DNA of 11,328 nt from a bacterium (GTDB lineage: Bacteria > Bacillota_I > Bacilli_A > Mycoplasmatales > Mycoplasmoidaceae): positions 1 through 11,328 of the forward strand of contig JAGBPV010000056.1 in assembly GCA_017633195.1 (NCBI GenBank), given 5' to 3'. Below, in pieces: positions 1-7,364 of this stretch. Every line of letters starts with the position of its first letter. Position 1 is the first letter of the stretch. The notes beneath the pieces are model-generated. The model was not told the origin of the DNA and did no database searches. It saw only the letters and a program-made list of their open reading frames with translations. The position numbers were made by a program, and so were the translations under genes.

Positions 1-3000
1 GTAAATGGTGTTAAAGAAGCTACATCAAATACTATAAAAGTTATTCCTTTATTTGATGCAAATAAATTTAGTGCAGCTATTTATGAAAATACTAACAATA
101 ATCTAGAACAAGTTAGTATGATTAATGATGTTAATAATACTAAAAGTTACAATCTAATTTATCATGTTCTTTATGATACAAAAATATTTAATGACATTAA
201 TTCAAAAATTATATGAACCATTAATGGACAAATAAGCAATAACAACAATTATACAATTGATATTAGTAATTTAAAGCCTGGTATTAATACAATTTCTGTT
301 ACTACTAGTTTTACAATTCCTAATTCAAATCAAACAATTAATATCAAACCAGTAACATTAATAATTAATGTTGCACAATTAGAAATTACTGGAAATAATG
401 TAAATAATAATCAAGTAACAGTTAATTATAATGGTTCAGTAACACTAAAACTTTCTGATGCATCTTTATCAACATTAACCGATAATAATAAAATCACAAA
501 TCTTACATATCAATGATATGAAATTAATGATGAAAAACAAACTATTAAACTTAATGGTGAAACAAATAATAGTTTAAAATTAATGAATTTAACAAATAGT
601 GGTACATATTATTTGGTTGTAAGTTGAAATAGTAATAATGAAGTTAAAACTTTAACGTCAAATTATATTAATGTAAATGTTAATATAACAAATAGTGAAA
701 TAAATCAAATCATTGCAAATAAATTAGATTCAATCTTAAACCAAGAAATTGAAGTATCTGATTTTAGTACTATTAGTGCTGCAGATGCTATTAATAGTGA
801 TGCAACTAAATTAGAAAGCGCAATTATTACAAGCATTGAAAATGAAATATCAAGTAGTAATAAAACTTTTGTTATTAATAGTATTTCATACAGTTTAAGT
901 GATATTGATAACGGATTAAAAGTTAGTTATTTACCAACTTCAATTAGTCCAAATGATGATGAAGCTGGAATAATTCCAGGTGTGACATTGTCATATAATG
1001 GTATTACTTTAACTCCAAAATCTGGTTCAACAAATGCTTCTTCTAGTTCAAGTACATCAAATACATTTACTGTTAAAGGATTTAGTAATGTAACAGCAGA
1101 TCAAATTGGAACAAACAATAATAGAAATAATCAAGTTGCAACAAACTTAGATTCAATTTTAAGTCAAGAAATTGAAGTATCTGGTTTTAGTGATATTAGT
1201 GCTGCAGATGCTATTAATAGTGATGCAACTAAATTAGAAAGTGCAATTATTAGTGCAATAGAAACTGAAATTGCAAATAGTGAAGAAACATTTAATATAG
1301 ATGGGATTTCATATCCTTTAAGTGATATTGATAGTGGATTAAAAGTTAATTCTTTACCAACTTCAATTAGTCAAAGTGATGATGAAAATGGAATAATTCC
1401 AGGTGTAGCATTATCATATAATGGTATTACTTTAACTCCAAAATCTAGTTCAACAAATGCTTCTTCTAGTTCAGGTACATCAAATACATTTAGTGTTAAA
1501 GGATTTAGCAGTGTAACAGCAGATCAAATTGCAACAAACAATAATAATCAAATTGCAAGCAAATTAGATTCTTTATTGAACCAAATTATAAATATTGGTA
1601 GTGATAATTCCATGAGTTCATATACGGCTGCAGATGCTTTAAATAATGCAAGCAGTGATAATTTAACAACTGCAATTGTTAGTGCCATTAAGGCTGAAAT
1701 TGGTACTTCTTCATTTGATATTGATGGAATTGCATATACTGCAGATCAAATTTGTGCAGGAATTGAAATTGGTTTACCTAAAACTATCACATTACAAGAT
1801 GATGAAAATGCACAAATTCCGGGTGTGACATTGACATATAATGATATTTCATTAACTTGAAAGAATTCTAGTTCTTCTAGTTCATCAACTACAAGTTCTT
1901 CTTTATCATCTAATAGTGATTTCATTGTTGAAGGATTTACTAAAGCATCATCTACTCAAGCAGGATACAATCCAGGTGGACAAGGTAATACTACAAATAG
2001 AAACCATCAAATTGCAACAATTTTAGATTCAATCTTAAATCAAGAAATTGAAGTATCTGGTTTTAGTACTATTACAGCTTCAAATGCAATTAAAAATGAT
2101 ACAACTTCATTAAAAACTGCAATTATTAATGCAATAGAAACTGAAATTGCAAATAGTAAAGAAACATTTAATATTGATGCAATATCATATACATTAAGTG
2201 AAATTGACAATGGATTAAATGTAGCATATCTACCATCATCAATCAGTTCAACTGATAATGAAAACATGCAAATTCCAGGAGTACAATTATCATATAATAG
2301 TATTAATTTAACTCCAAAAACAACAACTTCAACATCAAATTCATCAACAAATACATTTACAATTATTGGATTTAAAAAACCAGTAGTACTTGCAGAACTT
2401 TCTTGTAATGCTACTAGTTCTTCACCTTATGTTTATAATGCTGAACAATCAAAATTAGTTGTTTGAGGAAATGGTGCTACAACTGATACAAATACAGTAG
2501 ACTTTGAAATATCAGGAATTAGTTATAATGCAAGTAATAAATATCAAATTAAATTTTTCAATACTACATCTAGTAATACTATCTCAATAAACTTAAGTAA
2601 CAATGAATTTTCAATTCCTGTTAGTGATTTTAATGGTTATAATTCATTGGAATTATTAATAAATGATACTGTTTCTTCACAAGTTATTAATTATCAATAT
2701 TTAGCAACAAAACCATATTTACAAATTGGAAGTAGTCAATTATTTAATTCAAATACTCCACAAATTACTTTAACTCCCAATGAAGATCTTGGTTCTTGTA
2801 TGTTTGATGAATTAACTGCACAAGATTTAAATATTACTATAGACATTAATAATACAACACTTAAAATAACTTCTACAACTGTTACAATCCCTAACGAAGG
2901 TACAATCAGTTTATCTAATATTTATAGTATAAAAACTAGTGGACAAGATTTTATAATTACTTTTAACAAAAGTACACTTGATGAATTATTAAACGTTACT

Positions 3001-5055
3001 GATAGTTCAGGAAATTATACAACAATGAATGTAACTTTTTGAATAAATCCAACTACTTTAAATAATAATCAAGCAAATCAACTAACTTTAGATGGTGAAA
3101 CAATAATACAATCACAAAATATAACAAAAACTTTTGCATATGCAAATACTAACAATGGATATATAGCAGGAATATATTATAATGATGTTCCAGTAACGTC
3201 TGTTCTAGAAGGTTCAAGTAATGTCACATTACAAGTAACTGGTTTAAGTAATGGAGATAAAGTTCAATGAGAAGAAGAAGTTGCTCAAGGTCAAGATGAA
3301 ACACTTACAAATGCAGATATAACAGTTAACAACAATAATAATACTGCTTCTTATTCTTTGCCTGCTGCAACCTTTGTAACTGCTGGTAGTCAATTAACAT
3401 ATATAGCAGTTATTACAACTTCAAGTGGTGCAACAATTACTACAAATCCATGTACAGTTACAGTTACAAGTCTTGGTACAGCTACTATTACAGTTCAAGG
3501 TGTTGAAGAAAATACAAATAATTCATCATATGATTTAACTTCAAATACTTCATATAATATTCAAACCTCAAATAACAGTGCAATAACTTTAAATGATGAT
3601 GATAGTGGAACAACATATTATCAATGACAATATAAAAGTAATTCAGTTATTTTAGGAGGTTTAGCATCTAACAGTACATGAACAAATCTTGGTGATGCTT
3701 CAAGTGTATATACTCCATATGAATATGCAGCAATTCCAATGTATTCAGTATCATTTCGTTTAGTTGTTTTTAGTGATAAAAATGTACCTACTAGTTTTAA
3801 TCCTGAAACTAATCTTCAATATATTGTTTCAAACACCATTAATACTGCTGCAGATTTTACTTCAACATTTAGTTTAACTACACCAAGTAACACAATTACT
3901 CTTGGACAAAATGTTACTTATACTTTAAATTCATCAGAACAAAACCAATTACAATCATTAATTGAACATACTCAATATCAATATGCTAATAGTAATCAAT
4001 ACTTTATTCCAGCAAAAATTGAATGATATTATGAAAACACTAATGATACAAGTATTTCAGATCTAAAAAGTCCAATTGAAGAAGATATATTATTTCATGA
4101 TGGACAATTAACATTTGCAACTTATGATGCAACTACAAAACAATATTCATATACTAATTCATTATCATATACTTTTAATACTTCTTTATTAACTCAAACT
4201 GGAAAATATAATATCTATGCAAAAATTTTATTTACAGATAATTTTACTCCTTATTCTACATCAACATACTCTTTAACTGTTCAAAGTAATTTAAGTAACT
4301 ATGAACAAGCTTTAGAAAAATACATTGAAAACTGAGCAAATCAAGGTAATGAAGATATACAATCAACATCTTCTTCTAGCAGCACACAACCTAATACATC
4401 GTTTACAAATTTCGTTCAACAAAATACACAAGGAGTAAAAATTTTAAGTCCATCAACTGATTTTAGTGATATTAAAGTATCATTTACCAAACTACCAAGT
4501 TCTGATGATTCTGCTTTAGGTACTTTAGCAAATGATGAATGATTAACAATTACTGCTACATCAAATGCCGATATTCAATTTACACAATGAGAAGGAAATA
4601 CTTGGGGAACAACTGAAACCAATAATGTCCAACAAGGATATATATTTACTTGAACATTACCATATAATTTAAGTAGTATTACTTATACAAATGGAAACAT
4701 TGAATTACCAATTAATCAAACTGCTTTAACATTACAAAATAATACAGATGCTTTTAATGGTTCAGTTGTTTCTCCAAATTTACCTATTCCATTTGGTTTA
4801 GCAATTGGTACAGCTTCAAAGTTAACAAGTGTTTCAAGTACTTGAGGAAGTAGTATTGTTACTCAATATGATGGTTATATTTGTACTAATTTTGGAACAG
4901 GACAAAATGCTTTTTCATTACCAAGTCCATGAGTAGTACCATATGATAATAATGCTGCAACATATACTAATTTATTTGTAAATAAAATGAATTCTAAATT
5001 AATTAACTTTACTAATATTGATTCTGACCTAATAACTTTTTATAAACATTACTAA
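1..5055 (+). CDS. Giant repeat-bearing mycoplasma surface protein, 5' end missing
   Basis: One open frame runs from the first base to TAA at 5053-5055 (1684 residues) if TGA is read as Trp; in-frame TGAs fall at Trp-like places such as YQWY near 510-520. The start and any lipoprotein signal lie outside the window. Order: an Ig-like N-terminal part (about residues 1-230, with motifs YQWYE and SGTYYLVVS typical of Ig folds), four tandem repeats of about 140 residues (242-793), then about 890 residues of further Ig-like beta domains (YQWQYKSNS near residue 1205, IEWYYENT near 1340). It is rich in Ser, Thr and Asn with poly-Ser linkers, and has few Cys. No membrane segment is visible at the C-terminus (it ends ITFYKHY), so surface anchoring, if any, must be N-terminal. 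The repeat core (DDEN, IPGV, SYN, LTPK, then TF.VKGF) resembles the Lipoprotein_17-type repeats of variable mycoplasma lipoproteins; this is pattern recognition without a search. Likely role: adhesion or immune interaction at the cell surface (inference). Confidence 0.85.
724..1146 (+). repeat. Surface-protein repeat unit 1 (141 codons)
   Basis: This is the first of four tandem in-frame units, taken from the conserved LDS (TTA GAT TCA) to the next LDS. Blocks in order: LDSILNQEIEVS, SAADAINSDATKLESAII, SLSDIDNGLKV, LPTSIS, DDE, IPGVTLSYNGITLTPK, a Ser/Thr linker, TFTVKGF, and TADQI. It shares long near-identical DNA with unit 2, including an exact stretch of more than 40 bases around 776-824 and 1199-1247. 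Confidence 0.85.
1147..1563 (+). repeat. Surface-protein repeat unit 2 (139 codons)
   Basis: This unit has the same block order as unit 1 and is the closest to it at the DNA level, both in the ADAINSDATKLESA block and in the LTPK, Ser-rich linker and VKGF block. The near identity suggests recent duplication or gene conversion between units 1 and 2. Confidence 0.85.
1564..2022 (+). repeat. Surface-protein repeat unit 3, diverged (153 codons)
   Basis: This unit keeps the frame signposts (LDS, TAADAL, DDEN, IPGVTLTYN, LT.K, VEGF), but the EIEVSGF block is replaced by INIGSDNSMSSY. The conserved LTPK is LTWK, with Trp encoded by TGA at 1858-1860. The Ser linker and the tail before unit 4 are longer. 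It is the most divergent of the four. Confidence 0.75.
2023..2379 (+). repeat. Surface-protein repeat unit 4, last and shortened
   Basis: This unit begins at LDSILNQEIEVSGFS, identical in that block to the unit 1/2 type. It runs through DNEN, IPGVQLSYNSINLTPK and TFTIIGFKK, then leaves the repeat pattern for unrelated beta-rich sequence. The inter-unit linker after GF is missing, so it marks the end of the array. Confidence 0.8.
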
Positions 5056-5630
5056 ATAATAAATTAAATATAAAGTATTTTTAATGATAAATTATAAAAA
5101 AGTTTTTCTTGATTATTAATTAATACAAGTTTAAAGATATTATATAAATTGTATTAAATTCAATTATTAGAACTTTAAGTTTATTAATAAAAAAATATCA
5201 TAAAGATTATTAAGATATTATTCTTATTAAAAAATCTAGAAAAACAAAAAAGAAGAAATATAAAATTTAATCAAAAAAATAATGTCTAAAATAATTCTTT
5301 TATTAGATCAATGATTTCAAAATGACTTGATTGTTTATTTGCATATAAAGTAACTTTAGTATAGGAATAAAATTATACAAAAATATCAATTTATTTGTTG
5401 ATTATTTTAAAACAATAATAACAAATCCTAATAAATATAATTAACTTATTATATATAAAACATCAATAATTTAACCTATAGTAATTAAATTTGAAAAGCT
5501 TTAATATTAATTAAGATAAATAACTAAATATTTTTGTTTAAATTAATAATTCAAAAAATATAGATTTTAATCTTTTAAAATATAAATATATGAATAAAAG
5601 TTTTAAATAAGAATATGAAAAAATAAATAA
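5056..5630. other. About 575 bp without a convincing gene
   Basis: This is very AT-rich spacer between the surface-protein gene and the coiled-coil gene. The longest plus-strand candidate reading is about 24 codons from ATG 5283 with no ribosome site or recognisable content. No tRNA, no strong hairpin with a T-run after the surface-protein stop, and no repeat of the neighbouring genes was found by eye. Several promoter-like AT-rich hexamers occur, but none stands out from the background. Confidence 0.5.
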
Positions 5631-5638
5631 AAGGGGAG
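5631..5638 (+). promoter_or_regulatory. Ribosome binding site before coiled-coil gene copy 1
   Basis: The purine run AAGGGGAG is the only G-rich stretch in this AT-rich spacer. Its AAGG part lies 5 bases before ATG 5640, while the GGGGAG part lies 8 bases before an in-frame ATA at 5647. The site argues that translation starts near 5640-5647 and not at the later in-frame ATG 5710. Copy 2 lacks it. Confidence 0.5.
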
Positions 5639-5709
5639 AATGTTTTATAGTATTAGATAAAAAAGTAATCAATAATTTATTAAAGAAAGCAATTAGTGAA
5701 CAATCTGAA

Positions 5710-6213
5710 ATGCAGATTGATGAAGTTGAAAAGAATTTAATAAGAGTTGTATTAGAATTAAGATTAAAAGAAGAAAAGGAGGTTGAAACAAAAAAGCAAA
5801 TGAATAGAGAAGAATTTTATACTTGAACACAAAATTTTGAAGCAAAATTTTTTGGTCAATTTAATGATTTTAATCAAAGACTATCAACAATTGAACAAAG
5901 ATTAGATCAAATTGAAGTAAGATTAGATAAAATCGAAAAAAGACTTGATAAAGTAGAAGAAAGATTAGACAAAGTTGAGCAAAGACTAGATAAAGTTGAA
6001 AAAAGACTGGATAAAGTAGAAGAAAGACTTGATAAAGTCGAAAAAAGGCTTGATAAAGTCGAAAAAAGGCTTGATAAGGTTGAAGAAAGACTTGATAGAG
6101 TTGAAGTTAGACTAGATGTATTAGAAAAAGATGTTAAAGACATTAAAAATAGACTTACAAGAATTGAATCTTGTCCAACAATTAAAAAAGAATTAGAACT
6201 TTTGAATAATTAA
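5710..6213 (+). CDS. Heptad-repeat coiled-coil protein, copy 1 (DUF16-like)
   Basis: The frame 5710-6213 gives 167 residues; TGA at 5824-5826 is Trp. The first third is helical and charged (MNREEFYTW, FFGQFNDFNQ). Then come twelve consecutive 7-residue units starting with Arg-Leu (consensus RLDKVEE, 5878-6129), followed by DVKDIKN, RLTRIES and a short tail. Leu and Val/Ile recur every 3-4 residues, so a long parallel coiled coil is expected. There is no signal peptide or membrane segment. The architecture recalls DUF16 proteins of Mycoplasma pneumoniae, whose function is unknown. The start is uncertain: the coherent frame extends upstream of ATG 5710 to about 5644 (IVLDKKVINNLLKKAISEQS), but the well-placed ATG 5640 is one base out of frame and stops after six codons. 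Real initiation may be ATA 5647, a frameshift, or ATG 5710. It ends in its own terminator. Confidence 0.75.
5878..6129 (+). repeat. Twelve 21-bp heptad repeats, copy 1
   Basis: There are twelve back-to-back 21-base units, each encoding RL plus five residues, from RLSTIEQ to RLDVLEK. Middle units encode RLDKVE[EKQ] with varied synonymous codons (aga/agg, ctt/cta/ctg/tta, gta/gtt/gtc). The units have therefore diverged somewhat, though neighbours at 6028-6090 are nearly identical. Confidence 0.9.
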
Positions 6214-6223
6214 TTAATATTAA

Positions 6224-6268
6224 AAAAAGATAATATGTATTCAACCTTATTATCTTTTTATTTTTTTT
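6224..6268 (+). terminator. Rho-independent terminator of coiled-coil copy 1
   Basis: A perfect 12-bp stem pairs AAAAAGATAATA (6224-6235) with TATTATCTTTTT (6248-6259) around a 12-base loop. An A and eight Ts (6261-6268) follow. It lies 10 bases after the stop codon. Confidence 0.8.
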
Positions 6269-6362
6269 ATAAACTAGACGTGAACATTCTATTTTGACAT
6301 AAATGCACCATAATCTTTTTTTATTTAAAGTTATTTTTGTCCAAATTAAATATTCACATCTA

Positions 6363-6533
6363 TTCTGATTTAGTATTTTAAAAACTGAACTTATATATAA
6401 ATTAAAGATTAAGCAAATAACATTCAACAAATTGGAAAATGAAATTGATGATTTCATTCATCATTACAATAATATAAGAATTCAAGAAAAATTGAATTGA
6501 ATGACATCTATATAATATAGAAATCATTTATAA
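6363..6533 (+). pseudogene. IS3-family transposase (OrfB), C-terminal remnant
   Basis: With TGA as Trp, the frame through 6369-6512 reads FSILKTELIY, then TFNKLENEIDDFIHHYNNIR, IQEKLNWMTSI, a TAA at 6513-6515, then YRNHL and a second TAA. This matches the conserved end of IS3/IS150-group integrases, where the pattern is FF..LKTE, (D/E)YI.YYN..RIQ.KL, and a final (M/L)(S/T)P.EYR. The TAA sits where the family has Glu before YR, so a single G-to-T change gave a premature stop. The upstream part, with the DDE catalytic Asp residues, is missing. The open frame can be extended back to ATG 6303, but that extension does not look like transposase. The gene is non-functional. Confidence 0.8.
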
Positions 6534-6542
6534 TAGTAAAAA

Positions 6543-6576
6543 ACATGAAATTTGACTTTTCATCGAAATCTCATGT
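6543..6576 (+). repeat. Imperfect hairpin at the right end of the IS remnant
   Basis: The arm ACATGAAATTT (6543-6553) pairs with AAATCTCATGT (6566-6576) at 10 of 11 positions, with a 12-base loop. The 3' arm overlaps the putative terminal inverted repeat of the element. There is no T-run after it, so it is not a standard terminator. It may be part of the IS end structure. Confidence 0.45.
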
Positions 6577-6655
6577 CAATGTTTAATGTTTTATAGTATT
6601 AGATAAAAAAGTAATCAATAATTTATTAAAGAAAACAATTAATGAACAATCTGAA

Positions 6656-7033
6656 ATGCAGATTGATGAAATTGAAAAGAATTTAATAAGAGTTTTATTA
6701 GAATTAAGATTAAAAGAAGAAAAGGAAGTTGAAACAAAAAAGCAAATGAATAGAGAAGAATTTTATACTTGAACACAAAATTTTGAAGCAAAATTTTTTG
6801 GTCAATTTAATGATTTTAATCAAAGACTATCAATAATTGAACAAAGATTAGATCAAATTGAAGTAAGATTAGATAAAATAGAAAAAAGACTGGATAAAGT
6901 AGAAGAAAGACTTGACAAGGTTGAAGCTAGACTAGATGTATTAGAAAAAGATGTTAAAGACATTAAAAATAGACTTACAAGAATCGAATCTTGTCCAACC
7001 ATTAAAAAAGAATTAGAACTTTTGAATAATTAA
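6656..7033 (+). CDS. Heptad-repeat coiled-coil protein, copy 2 (shorter paralogue)
   Basis: This is a tandem duplicate of the gene at 5710-6213, giving 125 residues from ATG 6656; TGA at 6770-6772 is Trp. The DNA is nearly identical from 6585 (aatgttttatag) through the stop codon and the terminator. The main difference is the number of Arg-Leu heptads: six here (6824-6949) against twelve, a deletion or expansion of exactly 126 bp. A few missense changes are visible (S to N and A to T before the shared ATG, E-V to E-I after it). The same out-of-frame ATG (6586) and in-frame ATA (6593) are present. A TAA at 6584-6586 blocks any longer reading. The purine-rich ribosome site of copy 1 is absent because the IS remnant abuts the start, so expression is doubtful. 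Confidence 0.65.
6824..6949 (+). repeat. Six 21-bp heptad repeats, copy 2
   Basis: Six units run from RLSIIEQ to RLDVLEK (RLDQIEV, RLDKIEK, RLDKVEE and RLDKVEA between). The first three and the last correspond to the outer units of copy 1, and the middle RLDKVE units are the ones missing. This fits slippage or unequal recombination inside the array. Confidence 0.88.
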
Positions 7034-7039
7034 TATTAC

Positions 7040-7083
7040 AAAAAGATAATATGTATTCAATCTTTTTATCTTTTTATTTTTTT
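7040..7083 (+). terminator. Rho-independent terminator of coiled-coil copy 2
   Basis: The stem AAAAAGATAA (7040-7049) pairs with TTATCTTTTT (7066-7075), then A and seven Ts follow. It is the duplicated form of the 6224-6268 terminator with a stem two base pairs shorter. Confidence 0.75.
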
Positions 7084-7283
7084 ATTAAATGTACTTTTTA
7101 CGTTTTAAGTATTTTGTTAATTTATTTAAAATCTAATTGACTTAAAAACATATAAACTGGTTTTAACTAATAAGTATTTTTTGTGATAATTAAATAAAAA
7201 CAATTTTTGTCTTAATTCATATTTAATATTTGCAATAATTATATTCATGTATACTTTTTAATTAATTACTTAACTTAAACATT
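7084..7283. other. About 200 bp AT-rich spacer between convergent genes
   Basis: This lies between the terminator of the plus-strand coiled-coil gene and the terminator of the minus-strand pepP operon. No open frame, RNA gene or repeat could be recognised. Confidence 0.5.
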
Positions 7284-7318
7284 AAAAATGCAATAACTTA
7301 GTTATTTAGTTGTTGCAT
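7284..7318 (-). terminator. Terminator of the rpmG-pepP operon
   Basis: On the minus strand, ATGCAACAACT (7318-7308) pairs with AGTTATTGCAT (7298-7288) at 10 of 11 positions around a 9-base loop. A run of five Ts (7288-7284 complement) follows directly. It lies about 45 bases after the pepP stop, in convergent orientation with the coiled-coil genes. Confidence 0.65.
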
Positions 7319-7364
7319 ATTAATTAATATTTTTATGTTTTATTATTAAATATTAATGAAATTT

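Larger units (their letters stand above)
6273..6587 (+). mobile_element. Decayed IS3-family element between the two coiled-coil genes
   Basis: A remnant of about 315 bp holds the C-terminal end of an IS3-type transposase. Its right end (read inward from 6587 on the minus strand) begins ATTAAACATTGACAT. This matches 14 of 15 bases with the putative IS left end at 11187 (ATTAAACATGGACAT). A weaker left-end candidate is 6273-6288 (ACTAGACGTGAACATT): 12 of 16 bases match the 11187 end, and all four differences are transitions. Most of the element (left part, orfA, the catalytic region of orfB) is gone. No clear target duplication is visible. The exact left boundary is uncertain. Confidence 0.65.

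Noticed and set aside
2040..2267. Minus-strand open frame in the surface-protein gene
   Set aside because: It is a shadow of the repeat unit on the plus strand, which is supported by tandem homology.
982..4026. A row of separate short genes within the first 5 kb
   Set aside because: They are pieces of one continuous frame split only by TGA, which is Trp in this organism; the domain pattern crosses each of these points.
5283..5357. Small open frame of 24 codons starting MSKIILLLDQW
   Set aside because: It has no ribosome site, no recognisable content and no conserved copy; the length is expected by chance with TGA read through.
5878..6129. Tandem short repeats as a possible CRISPR or other direct-repeat array
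   Set aside because: The 21-bp units are contiguous with no spacers, stay in frame and encode a clear heptad pattern.
5907..6143. Minus-strand open frame rich in Ser-Thr-Leu across the heptad array
   Set aside because: It is the mirror of the 21-bp repeats; the repeated unit keeps any frame open. The plus-strand coiled coil has coherent flanks and a terminator.
6182..6457. Minus-strand open frame of about 90 codons between the coiled-coil genes
   Set aside because: It runs against a transposase C-terminal remnant on the plus strand that matches known IS3 motifs, and the reverse reading has low-complexity content with no ribosome site.
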